In this document: piece after piece, positions 11,947 to 26,000 of the stretch | How the letters are laid out: each line of letters starts with the position of its first letter | How positions within the stretch are numbered: the stretch's first letter is position 1 | NCBI GenBank assembly: GCA_037389465.1 | Contig: JAZARR010000095.1 | Span: 1,870,001-1,934,000, forward strand | Length of the DNA: 64,000 nucleotides | Direction of reading: 5' to 3' | DNA from: Baylisascaris procyonis | Lineage: Eukaryota; Nematoda; Chromadorea; Rhabditida; Ascarididae | Position numbers and translations under genes: made by a program | The notes under the pieces: model-generated | Seen by the model: the letters and a program-made list of their open reading frames with translations, nothing else | What the model was told of the DNA's origin: nothing | Databases searched by the model: none

Positions 11947-13189
11947 GTTTTAATACCTTTACCTGTGATTACCTGCCGAATATGGTTTTTACAAATTTAC
12001 ACTTGGTTTGAACCTATCAGTTATTGGAGTTCGGGCTGTGGTATAAAACAGTCGAGTTGATCGCTATATGGGGTTGGGTGTAAGCATCTACTAATTTGAA
12101 TAAATTTTACGCCTAATTTCCAATCATACCGATCGGATCATGGAAATAAGCAAAGAAGTGTTCGCAAGGAGTTGGCACGCTGTGCATTTTCAGATTGCAC
12201 TTATCAAACCCACGAGGTTTATGATTTGCAAATGGGGAGTTAAATATGCAAATTTAGTTCACTTTTCAACGAACAAAATTTCTACTTACTTCAGACTTTG
12301 ATCAAACAAGGTGATTTCTTTGTATGATCTCAATGAAACTTTTGTAATTCTGGTGTATCATTTATCAATCCCCTGATTCAGTAGAGTTTGTAGTACGGTG
12401 TGTTATACTGTATGGAATCAAAAGCTTTCTTGAAATCAAGGAAGAGTAGATATTGAGAGATTTTATATCCTCCCTCTCTCCGGGTAGGGCCGTGCGGTCT
12501 TCCTTTTTAGGAATCATCACTGTTCTAGATTTCTTTTATTCTTTTGATATCTTTTCTGACTGCGGATACTAAGTAATTATCTTCTAGCGTATATTTAGCG
12601 TAATATGCCATTCGAAAGCAGCTCCATACCATCGAACAGACAAACAGACATGCACAGACACACATACAGACATGACGTCGTCATACAAACGAATCTCACG
12701 TATATGAGGTCTATCTGCATAACAGCTTAAATATAATTTAAATGCATGTTGTATTATTTTTTAGTAACTTAAGAAAGCGGCTGGTTAGATGTGATAGATG
12801 GCAAGGCGCTTATCATATCAGTTCGTTTGACACATTTATCGATTAGTTTTTTGTTGCAGCCAATAATATGCAAATTAATTTTCTAGTAGGAAAGGTTGTA
12901 ACTATTGGTTATATCTGATTAAGTATATTGTAGTTTGTAGTTTGTACTCGTCGTCAATTTAGTTCTGCATTATGAAACATCACATTCGATGACATTAACA
13001 ATTTTTATCGTCTCCTGTTTATTATTATCGATCCAAATGTTTGATGTGTTTAGCTGATGATGTGTTCACTGTGGACAATGTAACCATATTTGGTTGTGTT
13101 TTATATATATCTATGTTCCGCACTTTTTGTAAACGATAGAATCATGTAGTTGTATGTCATGCTTATGCGTGCACGTCTATATGTAGCCA
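11947..13189. other. Intergenic region with a retroelement relic
   Basis: No intact gene was seen. It holds the minus-strand reverse-transcriptase relic described at 12300-12600. The rest is AT-rich DNA without recognisable structure. Confidence 0.5.
12300..12600 (-). pseudogene. Decayed reverse transcriptase fragment (LINE-type)
   Basis: On the minus strand, 12411-12445 is the core of an open stretch reading YLLFLDFKKAFDSIQYN. This matches the F.D..KAFD catalytic motif A of reverse transcriptases, including the first catalytic aspartate. About 80 bp upstream on the same strand, in another frame, lies RTVMIPKKEDRT, which resembles the conserved segment before motif A in non-LTR retrotransposons. 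The usual spacer and RPI-type motif between them are missing, and stops and frame changes surround both. It is a small, old, broken relic. The family within LINE-like elements cannot be fixed from this much sequence. Confidence 0.5.
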
Positions 13190-13428
13190 ATATTGGCCAT
13201 CGATTTGATGACCGGGATTGACCATCGGTTTGATGACCAGGATTGACCATCGACTTGATGACCAGTCTTGACCATCAGTTCGATGACCAGGATTGACCAT
13301 CGATTTGATGACCCGGATTGACCATCGGTTTGATGACCAGGATTGACCATCGACTTGATGACCAGTCTTGACCATCAGTTCGATGATCAGGTTTGACCAT
13401 CGGTTTGATGACCGGGATCGGCCATCGA
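13190..13428. repeat. 25-bp minisatellite with 100-bp higher-order unit
   Basis: About nine 25-bp units of the form TTTGATGACCAGGATTGACC. Four unit types, distinguished at the start (CGATTT, CGGTTT, CGACTT, CAGTTC), repeat in the same order, so 13201-13300 and 13301-13400 form two 100-bp higher-order copies. A further partial copy starts at 13401. A 70-codon minus-strand open frame over it is a by-product of the repeat. Confidence 0.9.
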
Positions 13429-13591
13429 AAAAAAGGGAATCAAAAAATTGAAGTGGTCAAAAGTGATGGATTAAGCGCATTTCAGCAACCTTCTATTGTT
13501 AGCGTGAAAAATATACCACATTCGGCAAGGCTTTTTTCGAGAAACTTGGATCGCTTTTTAAGACAAAGGAATCGTCACTAGACAATCGGGT

Positions 13592-13603
13592 GGGGGGGGG
13601 GGG
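13592..13603 (+). repeat. Poly-G tract (G12)
   Basis: Twelve consecutive G residues in AT-rich DNA. Such runs can form quadruplexes and are known to be unstable in nematodes lacking the DOG-1 helicase. Confidence 0.9.
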
Positions 13604-13936
13604 AGCTTCTAGGCAGTCGTCTGTCAATGATAGTGGAAATATGTCAAATCGAAGATTCGACATACTTGTTGCTCAAATCCAGTGAGTACGTATGAGCCTG
13701 TTCCCATTATGTGTCGCCAGGCTCCGACTCCGGATAGACTCCAATTTATTGGCACTAATTTTTAAGATTGCCCTCAATCGGTTCTCTTTGTTGCACTTTT
13801 CCTTTATAAATTTCACCGGGGTTTCGGATTGGAAGAAGGGGAAAGGGAATGGAGAATGGATAGTTCCCGAAAGGTTTGATTTCAACAAGGAAGGTGAGAA
13901 ATCTTTTTTCCCCGTTGCTGCAAGCTATATAGAATG

Positions 13937-13995
13937 TTTATTTATTTATTCATTTATTTATGCATTTATTTGTTTATTTATTTATTTATTCGTAC
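13937..13995. repeat. (ATTT)n-like tetranucleotide tract
   Basis: Imperfect TTTA/ATTT repeats with interruptions (CATT, GCAT, GTTT). Confidence 0.8.
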
Positions 13996-14994
13996 ATATG
14001 TTGTATAGGTTTTTATATATATTTACATATATGCATTTTATATAGGTCTGTGCATATATCGATCCATCACGTCGTTTCAAGTGTTAACCCACAAAAACCC
14101 CTACATTAATGTGATTTGATAGATGTAACTTGTACCATAGAGTGACCTTTATCTTCGTTTTAATTACGAATCATCGACCTTTATATGTTTTGTTGACATT
14201 GAATGGCGTCACGAAATCTGTCATTTATTTGTGTATTCAATAACCGGTCGATAGATGATCAAGGAACAGAATTTTATGTGACCATTTAACCGTATTTTAA
14301 AAAAAGGGCACTCGAAGCAGCATGTTTTTGTGCAAATGTTTTTTAAAAATCAGTCAGCGCAAAACACATACAATTTGCATCTCCCTATTATACCTTTCGT
14401 TGCATATATCTATCTATCTATAAAAGTTTTCTGAATAAAGTTGGAACCTAAGAAAGCCAAAAGATTGACACATATCAGCTTATCACCTTATGAGTAATAG
14501 CAGCTTATCAGCTGATATCAACTAGAGAAACTTTATGCGTTATTGATTCTTATCTCTCTAAGATAGTCGGCCATTTTTCATTTCAAAATGTCTCAATATT
14601 TAAGAACGGGAAAACGCATATCGTATCAGCGTTGCTGATATGCTCTTCCTTTAAATATTGAAAGCACGATATGTGCTTTTTGCACTTCTCCTCACTAGGT
14701 AAACCATTCCAATATTCGTGGAATGGATTGTCTTTCTGGATAAAGGTGCAAAAAAAGCGCATTTTATGCTTTTCTTTCATGTTTTCATTCAATATTTCTT
14801 CGAAAATTGAACTCTTTCATTGATTAAAATGGTCTATTGCCGTCGTCGTTTCATTTCTTTCTTATGACGTTGTTTGCGCTTTAAGATGAAGAATCGATAG
14901 ATTTCGATTTTATATTAACGAATTCTTTTGCAACATATTTATTTCTTCTCAATGAAAATTGAAAATATTTATAGTCGAAATTGAGTACGAGAAT

Positions 14995-15057
14995 ATGGCT
15001 TGGAGATTTCATCCGTCGAAATTTAAGAATACCGCACCGAAGACACCAAAGAAGGAG
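14995..15057 (+). CDS. pod-1/CORO7: Coronin-7 exon 1 (start codon)
   Basis: Codes MAWRFHPSKFKNTAPKTPKK then E. The FxxSKFKNT start is the coronin N-terminal signature, which fixes this ATG. The donor is GAG|GTTCGT, phase 0. Confidence 0.88.
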
Positions 15058-16978
15058 GTTCGTTACATTTCTTAAATCTTTATTTTATTTTACTGCTATT
15101 GTAGAGGAGAGCTATTTTGACGTCAGGTAGTTTCTAACTTTTGTGCATGAATTAGGATAGAAGATGAGAAACAATATATATGCTCTATGGCTTAAAATTA
15201 TGGGAAATCTTTTTTAAAAAATTACTCAACATTTTAAATTTTTTCTCAAATTTTTTTTTGCCCCAATTATTCTCAAAAATTCCCACAAAAAATTTTTAAA
15301 AAAGAATTTTTTCGATAAAGAATTGAGGAATGCGACAACGGCAAATCAGGATCGTAACCGTTACAATCGAAATAGTGCATCGCATCGTTTTTATTTGCAT
15401 TTATAAATTTGTGCATTCTAAAAGCGCATTATAGCGCCATCATATCTATCTATACGTGTTAAGCTGTACGAGTTTGTCTGTGCAATAATAATTTCCATCC
15501 GATAACCACTAACGCTATAACTAGGGAAGTTGATGAAAACGACGTAAACCGTGACGTGACCTCTGACCTTCAACATCAGCATACAACTTGATCTGATCGT
15601 TATTGATTCAATTTCCGCTTACTGATATCATTAGATTCGTTACTGACATTATTTAACTATGACTTTTATGAGTTATAACAAAGTTTACTATTGCAATTAA
15701 ATATATATCACTTCATCTATATGCAAATATTTCAGATGCATTAGTAAATATATTTAAAAGCTGTTCAATTACATCTTCAAATTGTACCATAATGAATCAT
15801 GAGCTTTTTAAGTGCAATTTTATACGTCCTGAAAGTTACCCACTCCTGATCGATCGATCGATACTGAATCTCGTTGATCTATTCTCCTATTTATATATTG
15901 ATCGATCGATATATTGATCTATTCTCCAATTTCGTTTATTTGAATCTTCCCTCTTCGCGTATTATTTCTCTTTTTTCAGTTAATGTTTATTTTTCAGCTT
16001 CAGTTACTTTTAAAATCCACCCATTGGGTGACCTTTTAATTTGGGGGAAGGGAGGTTGATTAGGGAAGGATAAGAGTTGAAGGCATTTATTTCGAGTTTA
16101 GAGATCTAACTTGACGATGTATGGATTGTTGATTCTTCTTTTATTGCAAAGAGCATTTTATTTGAAATCCATTCAATAGTGTTACCGAAGGAAACTATCA
16201 GGTGCAAGAGTGCGTTTTATGCTAAATTTTCCCATTTGCTTATAGGAAGGTACTACTCAATACTTTGAAGTATTATTATAGTGGGTTATTTGAATTTTTC
16301 TGGATCATCAAATGTTTCCGTTTCAGGATACAATTTTCGATGTACCAGTAGGAACGCTTTCATCGGGTAATAATGGAATTCAATGTAGCTCTTCTCTGCT
16401 CGCTTTCAATCTCGACGGTGAAGGTATTTGCCGTTTTTTTTTATTCATTTTTTGTTTTTTTTCCTCTGTCTCAATGATGATGTGATTTAATGTGTTCATT
16501 TGATTTGTCTGTTTTCAGAAATTTGAGACATTTTTCGACAATAATTTTGCAAAAAAAAATACGGGGAAAATATTTTTTCCTTGTTTACTGTAAAAAGTGA
16601 TGAAATGCCCGGGGAGGGGGGGATTTTTGCTACGAGGGTTGGGAAAAAGAGTTCCATAATGCATTTGGATCGGCACATATCATAAATAAATGCCTTTATA
16701 GGAGTTTTCTTTGTGATTTGAAGGGGATATTTCAGTAATATTAGGATTCAATTGAGTACTGCAAAAAAGTTTTTTTTTTTTTTCAATTTTGAGACGTATT
16801 GAATTGAATTCTTTGCTTTCTAAAAACATGCCTTTGATATTAGATTAGAGGATAAAAAAATAAATTCAGGCGGTAAGCTTGGCGTATTGCCGGTAGATGC
16901 TCGTGGAAGACGTCAAAGAAAAGATATGACGATTCTTTGTGCACATTCTGGTTCGTTATTTCTTATATTTTCTCTTCG

Positions 16979-17034
<56 letters not shown>

Positions 17035-20000
17035 TTATTTATTTATTAATGATGATTTCTTGAGTTAAGAAAGAGAAGAAATAATTAAAATATTCGTAAA
17101 GTTATTAAAGTAAAAGTAAAGTATAAAGTAAAGAGGATATCGAAGTTTTTAAAGTTTCTTCGATTGTTTGAGAAAAGAAGCGAGAATATTTTTTCTTTAA
17201 TGATTATATTCTTTTAGATTGGTCTACTGTGGAGTAATATGAATTATTAAAGAAAATATTATTTTGAGATGAGAAAAAAGTAGATAATCTACATCCTAAT
17301 CTGTTTAATCTTGGATAACTTTCTAAATAGATTATATACTTATCCAATTTTATTGATTTTTCATTCTCTTTTTTCTAAAAACATAAATCAATAATTCCTA
17401 TCAAATACACTGCATTATAGTTTAATGGGGAGGAATATTTTAAATAAGTAATTGATTGAAAGTTATAAAAATAAAAATATTAATATTACTTGCTAACTGA
17501 ACGGTAGTATCTCCTCTTCTCCAGCCCTAAAGGAGAATATAAAAAAAAATAGTTTCAACGCCCTTGTTTCATTACCACAATTCGTAATTAATCACTGAAT
17601 GGCCAATGCATTCGTTGTCGTTTTTTTCTTGCGTCCTTAACGATACAACTAAATATTTAAAAAAAAATAGTCGTTATGAACGGCGAATGCAAGATATGTG
17701 CGCTACTCATTTTTTTATTTTTATTTTTTATTCTAGAAGACACTTTCTCTAAAAATACGGTTGGTTTGATTATTGTTAAAAAGCGAAAATAATTTGTTAT
17801 TAAAAGTTTTTTAAGAAAAAGTTTTTATATTTATTCATAAAGTTGGCTAGCAACTAATATTTTAAGCAAGGTTCGTTTTTCTTTTCTATTTCTAGCAATG
17901 CAACAATTCTTCCCGCGGGCAGAATTGGTGGGGAACTATTCTTCTGCTAAACGATAAGTTCGTTTTAGAGCCGCTGAACGATTTCGCTTTTTTCCCATTC
18001 GATCCGAATCTTTTGGTGACATGTTGTCGCGATGAAAAGGTTTGATTTATTATGTCTGAAAATTTTATTTCGTTGATGGTACTCATTACACAGAAATGAC
18101 TTTAATGATTTTTAAATACCGGAAAAGAAAAATATAATTTTAATTTTTTGTTTGGGGGGGGAGGGGATGGGCATTTCACTGTTTTTTTTTTTAGATGAGG
18201 AAGAGATGAACGAAGGACTTATCGGTGGTAATAGGTTTCATGTGACCGTATGCAAATTTTGAGGAAATAATTAGTCATATGCAAATCTCGATGACGTGAA
18301 ACTTCTTTATTTGGAATTTTTAAGAAGTATTTTATAATATGCAAATCATAAAGAGATAATCGATGGTGCGCAACTTTTGCATAAATAAATAATCACTCAA
18401 AAATCGCTATTTTACATAAAAAATTTTTATGTTGTAATCGATGCTTGATGTTTAGCTAAAGCTTTGGCGAATCAATAACCCATTGGAATGTGCATCGATT
18501 GGCGATGCACATGCAGTTCTCGATCTAGGCGTCGATCTCTATCTAGAATGTCTTGCACCACATCGTACCGCGTCGAATATTCTTGCTACCGCATATGACA
18601 CTCGTATCGGGATTGTCGACGTTATACAACAAGCGATAGCCCTCGGTATATATTTTCAATTTTTTAAAGCAATATTTGTAAAAAAATATTCCACTGCGAG
18701 GTTTTATTTTCACAAGGTTTTCCTATCATTAAAAATGATATATTACTATTGTGGTATTGATGAAGGTTTTTTTTTGTTTTTCTCGTTTAGCCAGTAGATT
18801 TATTGTGGATCAGTTGCATTGATGGGATATAGAAAGATAAGCACTAGACAAGTGCTTATTCGACGATGGTGATCTCTAGAAGACAGTTAATGAGATGTCT
18901 ATAGAATTGCCCCCGCTATGGCGTTCCATCTGAAAATGCTTGCAGCAATGTCGACCCGGTATGAAGGGGGTAATAGTATGGTACCGTAGTTCATTGTTAC
19001 CTGCTAGTTCACTCATTTAGCCATTGCTTACATTGCCGTGCCATCATATAGCGATGAATGTGACTGGTTTAAACCTGTCCATAGTCAATCAAGAGTGCAT
19101 TTAATCCCATTGCATCGAGTTCGTGGATCGAATTTAATCGATCAGAACCTCGTTTAATCCTCCGACTTATAGTATTATGCAATGCTATTTTAGTATAATT
19201 TATTGATTACCTCGTTATCTGTAAACTGGTGATTTGAGAGTTGTGCAAGTCTTTGAATTGTTTCATAAAGTGGTACTTGAATAATTATAGAGGTGCGAAT
19301 GGCTGTGGATGAGCACGTAAACAGTATTGGTTGGTCATATGATGGTAGATTACTTGCTGCGCTCAGTGATAAGGTATGTTATGAATAATTCGTTGGTTTT
19401 TTTAATGATTATCCGATTAGACGAAAATTGTGGGTTTGATAAACAATTCAATGATGATTTTTATGCATTAATCTTTGAAATTTTTTTTCGAAATTTTTCA
19501 CTACAATATCTGCGCCATTTTCTGGATGATTTTTTTTTAAATTTCTGGATTTTTGTTTTGTATAACTACCTTCGGGAATAGGTTCCGGTGATTTCTATTT
19601 TGGTGTTATACGGGCTTCATGCTTACACTGACCTGTCGTCTTAAGGAAACTGCTGATAGCGCAGATTTGATGAATAAGGATGGGGCTAATTTCTGCGGCT
19701 AAAGGTTAAGCTCAAGAGATTGGACGAGAATTTGGCGCTACAACTTTAGAAAGAACTCTTTTCGGTTATTGATAAACTGTTTTCTTTGAGAAAAGCGGAT
19801 GTAACCGTCGATGTTATATCGCATTTTCTCCTCGAAAGAGAGGGAAGTCCGCATAAAGTATTCTATTATTATTATAAACTCTTAAAATATAGCATTGTTA
19901 GGGTCGTCATGGAGCAATTCTGGATCCAAGGAGTAATAAATCGATAGTCGATTCTCTTAGTGTGCATAGTGGTCTTGGACGGGAATGTCGTATAATATTT

Positions 20001-23000
20001 GCTGGCACCGAGAAGATCGTCACTTCTGGATTTACGAGTGTGAGAGATCGTCTTTGTTATTTCTTATTTAGTGGTTAACGCCTTTTCTTTTAGAGTGAAC
20101 GTTTTGTTTTAATAAAAGAAGTTGAAATATTGAAAAGGAAATAAGGCAATATTTGAAAAGGTATTTTTCACGAATATTTGCATATTTATGTAAATTTTGA
20201 GTGATATTTGCATATGTTAGTTGGAGTTTGCATTTGTTTATTTGTGCATAATGACGTTGCATTTTGCATATTAGAAAAATTCGAATCGTTGAATACGTCT
20301 AGAAATCAATTATTATTTCAATCACTCAAATTCTCTTTAAAGATTTTATACTTCATCTATAGCGTTGTGCATTATTCCATACTCAATGAATATGGATGCG
20401 CTGATTTTGTCGATTTTTCTGTTCCTCTTTTCATAAAAAACTTGGGCAATTTTCGGCTTCATTGATTGAAGCTATAGAAGAATATGTGAGCGGTAATATA
20501 TGTTAGTTAAATCCTCTTTATAATCGGTCATCTGTTTTAGAATTTAATATTTAATGATCGAATACGATCGTGTAGAGTAGCATGTTATGGCGATCGGGAA
20601 TTCTTCGTTCCTGTTTTTTTTTTTCGAACTTTTTTCATCTTCCGGTCCTCTGTCCATTTTTCTTTCAAATATCCTCGTACTCAGAAAAATCCCTGTCAAT
20701 TGCATATTAACTCAGAGCAATTAAATTATTGTTGCTTCAGCAACGCACACAAGAAATACGCGTATTCGATATGCGAAATTGGCAAAATCCCGAATGCGTA
20801 CAAGAATATTCACCATCGACAGGTGTTCTTATACCACTCTATGATGATGATACGAAATTACTTTTTTTGGCCGGTAAAGGAACCAACAAGTTGATTATCA
20901 CCGAGATACAATCTAGAGCACCTATCATATCACCGGGTATATTGTTAACAATTCAAATCATTCATTTATTAATATATTTTTTATAAAGTTTTATACATTA
21001 GTACCCAAATTTCTGTTATGGTATATATGTTGTTTTCTTTAATTTCTGTACCGAAGCACTTAAATAGTTCTATTCTATTCTAGAAGTTGTAGTTTATTTA
21101 TAAGAAGTATTCGTAATAAACGAACAAATTAGAGAAAGGTCTATCGTTTTGGCTGTGATTTTTCTGGAAGAAATTTAAGCAGTATTCCTTTTCTATCTCT
21201 ATCCTAGTAGTCTTTTTTTTGCGCCGATTTATATTTTCCTAAATATTTCGATACTTAACAAAAATTCTTATTGCCCCTTCAACATTTTTCCTCCTCTTTT
21301 TTTCTGCAAGAATAAAATTGCGATATAATACTGCAAAAGTTTTTATTTGAGTTTATATTGTAAAGAATAACGTCGATAATAAATTGCAGTATTCGAATAT
21401 GTAATGCATGATCAATTTGTTGGTGCAAGTCTTGGTAGTAAATTACGATTGGATGTGATGAATGGGGAAGTGGTTCGTTTCTATCAATTGGCTAAGAATT
21501 GTATTAATCCTGTGCCATGTATCGTCCCTCGAAGGGTTCGTCGTTTTCATTATTTAATTCTTTTTTTTTTTTATTAATTCGAAGAGTTAATTTTTTTAAA
21601 GTTTACGAATCGTATTTAATATATACTGCAAAGAGGAAAGTAGCTGGAAGAGAGAGTAAGGTGATGAGACGGCAGAATGCATAACTGCGACAAGGAGCTT
21701 TTACTTCAAGTTCTTTACTGAGCTTAATTTTTAAGGTGTTGGATATAGTAATATAGCATCATCGGATATCCACCAGTATAAAAATTTCGTTGAATGGTTG
21801 CTGAAATGGACTTTAGTTTTTGGCTGCTAATATTTGAAGTAGTGCATTCAGTTTAAACGGAACGAGTGAAGCAATTAAATAATTCATCGAGTCTTGCTTG
21901 CCTCATATTCGTTCGTTAATGGTGATTTCAGTTTAAAACTCACTAATTTATTAATGAAGAATCGTTTTCTGAACATCTCTAAAAGAAAAATCTCTGGAAA
22001 GAAGTAAGGGGGAGAATGATATGTTGGGTAGTTAGTTAAGTGTTCTAAGGAAAAATTGCGTTAGATTAAACTTCAACACCGCATCCCTAATATCTGATGC
22101 AGTAGCGATTTGACCATAAGATCGTCTTGTCTTGCTCTATAATTTAAACAAGTTTGAAGATAGTTCACTAGGTTCAGGCAGTAGTGTAAATAAGTTTGAT
22201 CTGCTTTTGCCAACCAAATAGAGTGGTCCGATTGTTTAATAATTACTATCAGCAGGACCTCTATCGACTATGGCTTAGATTCTTTCTGATTGTTTTATAT
22301 GATTATTTATAGATGTATAACTTCATACTTTTCTGTATGTTTGAATAGTTTCAGAGTTATCGAGACTTTCACGCGGATCTATTCCCTGAAACAGTGGGAC
22401 CATTTGCGGGTTGTGATGCGGCCGAATGGCTCAACGGATCCGATTTGCAGGTGACAATTAAATTAGTTTACTTCATTTAGGTGTCGCTTTTTTAATCGAA
22501 TTTCATGACAGCTATTGTTTAGGTAGCTTATCCAGCTGTCATGAAATGTTATAAAAAATTAGCAATTCGGTTGATACTTGAAGAACTTAATTCAGAGAGG
22601 GTCATTCATTAAATTTTCAGTTTGTCTGATATGAATACTTTATCTAGCTACTTACTGTTCCATGCGTTTACTATTATTTATTGATGAAAATGAGGGTTGA
22701 TATGATTTGCAGCCGATGCGTGTCAGCTTGGATCCAGCACGTAAAGGTGAACTCATTGCGAACGTTAAAAGAAATGATCCATCGCAGACGCAGGAATTGA
22801 ACGCCAATATTGAGCAAAGGGAATCGTCGAAAATAACAAAGGATTCTACATATAAGGAAGTGGTAACTGATGAACATGCAAACAACACTAATGGAAATGC
22901 ACATATATTACCACCGGAACCACCTAAACGACAGGTTAGTATGGACAATTTTTAATTTAATATTTAGCTGATGGCATTGACTAATTTAAAAATTAATTTT

Positions 23001-26000
23001 TGTTTGTGAGTCAGTCTGTTTTTTAACGACTTTGTTAACGGGTTTTGACGGACTGCGTAAATAATAAATTCATGGGTTTCGCCAAAATAGTCTGGATGCG
23101 TCTATGATCATGATGAACTCGAAAATCCCGGTTCCGAACTCTGGCCACACGAAAAAAACCTGCTGGCCATCATTGCTATCGTATATACTAGACTGTATAT
23201 ATTAGATGTTGGCCGCTGAAAATATTTGGCGACACTCTATTCGAGGATTAACTAGAAAGTCGCCGGGACCAATGATATTATTTGGGGCTTCCGATTTAAG
23301 GTTTTACCTGTGGTAGCAAGGTAAACTTGCAATTGTGGGGCCGACGTGTCTATGTATGTATGTGTGCGTGTGTCTGTCGAGCTTTCATTTTAACGCCAAT
23401 TTTACGCCAACGAAGAGCCAATGTTTTATATTCATTCTGCGCTAATCGTATTTCTATTTCACGACAGCCATCTGGTTCATCCACTCTTGAGTTCGTTCTT
23501 TTACATAATTTCCGGTATTTACACAGTTTCAAGTAGTTAACGATTGTTTGGCAGTTTCACTTTTCCTACCATCATATGTAACTACAGTGGAATTTGAAAA
23601 GCATAACTGATGGATTGCTTGGTGGTTAAATTCATATCACAAAAAATTATTCCATTATGCATTCTGACTTCATGCATTTTTGCATAATTATTGCCTATTT
23701 AAAGATTCTAGCATTGTTTCTTAGGCTGTTTGTATTATTTTTCAGTCAATTATAGTCGATGAGTTCGGCGTGAATTCGAATATTTTACTAAATAGTCTTA
23801 TACGCTTCTCATGCTCATAATTATCTAGTAATTTATAATAGTAATGATTATAATTGGCCAAACAATAAATTTTGCAGACATTGGAAGCGTCGATCGTAAT
23901 GGAGAAACCGGCTATGGAGCCGAAACCGGACTCACCTCCTGAGCCACCGGTTCGGTTTCGTTCGGCTACCGATGCTAGCAATAGAGGTATTTTCAATTGA
24001 GTTCACGACAATTTTTAGCTGTTTATTTTTTTAGTATATATGAATAAAATCGTTTTGAAGGCACCTTTAAATTAAAAAAATGCATTTTCTACGCTTGCCT
24101 GTTCAAGTAGATCAAATTGCAATAAATAGAAATTAAGAGCGAAACTGGTGTAAGAGGTCAAAGGTCAGAGGATATAGATCATTTGATCGTTGAAGTATAA
24201 ATCGACTGATATTGACTCTTGAAGAGTCATATTGGTAATGAAGTCTATATCTTTGAACTGCATCTACAGTATTAAATTTCTCACATATATATTATAGGTG
24301 GTACAGGTGTAGCATCACGTCTGTCGAGAGTAATGTCAATAGTTGGTGTGACATCGAAATATCGACATGTTGAGACGATACCCGGAGGGTTACATGGCAC
24401 ATTCACGAACGTTCGTTGCGTTAATACTAGATTGCCCACCGAGAGTAATGGATTTTGTATATCGTCAAAATATGCGGCTATCCCACTCGCAGGATCTGCT
24501 GGGATTGTCAGCGTTATTCGTGTAAGGGATTTATTGTTTATTCGATGCTTCTTTGGATTTATAAAAATTTTTGTGATACCTTTTTATATCTCACGCTGTA
24601 TTGCATTTCTTTCGTTGAGAGTACCCATTTGACCCGTTCATTTTAAAGAAAGGGTGGTGGGACGAATTTTTGAATCGGGTTTGCCGATTATTATATCACT
24701 ATTTGGGATTATATTTGAATAGTAAGAAATGAGTGATGGAAATGGTTGCTGAGTGATTATATTTTATGAGTTGTTTGTATGACTGTTGCAACAGCGATGA
24801 ATAGAAATAAGCAAAATTTACCCGTTCACTTGTCACTTTCCCCACTTCCGTGTAAGTTTTACTTGCCCTTATTTGTAAAAATAATTTTTTATAAGTTTCC
24901 CTCAAATATATGACTACAATCAAAATACTTCATTGAATCCCTATAGATATTTATTTAAAAAAAAATAATTTTTGCATTTATTTAAAAATAAATAAATTTT
25001 TTATTGCAGTTAACTGATATTCGTAAATTGCCGGATGGGGTAGTCGATGGAGTGCAAAATCGTACTCTGCTGACTGATCTTGTTTGGAATCCATTCGATG
25101 AGACTCGTCTTGCATGTGCACTCGATAGTGGTGCCATTAATATATGGACAATCGAAGATAATTGCAAACCATTATCGGAATTGGAACCGAGTGCAATCTA
25201 TAAAGTATCGCATGATAAAGTCATCTCTATTAGGTATGGTTTTTTTTAAATGATGGATTATTGCTGCTATCCTGGTTTTGAGGCCAATGAATATATCGAT
25301 TAAACGATCTCAAAGGAGATTAAGAAGTTTGGTGGATTTATTGACGCGGAAAGAATACTTTTCATCATTGCTATGGCTAGAAAATTGTTGTTTATTTTCT
25401 GAGTAATCCCTTCTTCATGAGTTTATTTCTTACTTCGCTCTTTACTTAGATTTATTTTTGAACGATTACGAGTTGATTAGCGGAAAATTCTTGGCAAATA
25501 ACTTAGGTCCATTTTTTAAGGACTTTATGGAAACTTCACCGTAAAATTTCAACATTTACCAAATATTTGCTGGTGTTTCAAATCAGGACCAGTTATAAAT
25601 GTATTGCACTTAAATATAATAATTATAAAGGTATTGTATTTATAAGCTCAAGAAATAATAAGTATAAAGTATGAGGATAGCTAGGACTACAGTCGTTCAC
25701 TTTCTGCGTTATCGTCGTTATCCATTTAGCTATTTTACATTTAATATCTTTAATATACCTTTAATCTTCTAATAGAAATTTTAATTTAATTCAATCAAAA
25801 ACTTTTTAAGTAATGATATATCGATGTATACAGATATAATCCATGTGCGTTGGATGTGATAGCGGTCGCATCACAAGATCATACGTTGAGTGTGTGGAAT
25901 CTAGAGAGTAATGAATGTGGATGGAGAACCACTCCTCATGGCAGCGATTCGAGTCTTGCGATTGCATGGAGTTCAGATGGCCGCCGATTGGCATCAGTTG

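Larger units (their letters stand above)
13429..14994. other. Upstream region of the coronin gene
   Basis: No separate gene recognised. The region contains a G12 run (13592-13603), an ATTT-rich tract (about 13937-13995) and AT-rich DNA up to the coronin start codon. A TTTATAG ending at about 14974 could be a cis- or trans-splice acceptor 20 bp before the ATG. I saw no convincing core promoter, and in nematodes a spliced-leader acceptor could stand in for one. Confidence 0.4.

Noticed and set aside
17892..17968. Earlier start of coronin exon 4 at the TAG near 17895 or the CAG near 17927
   Set aside because: Joining either to exon 3 in phase gives a stop within about 20 codons. The TTTTAG at 17968 restores the conserved AHS-EPLNDFAFFPFD reading.
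18837..18859. microRNA precursor
   Set aside because: The stem is only 9 bp, far shorter than a pre-miRNA hairpin.
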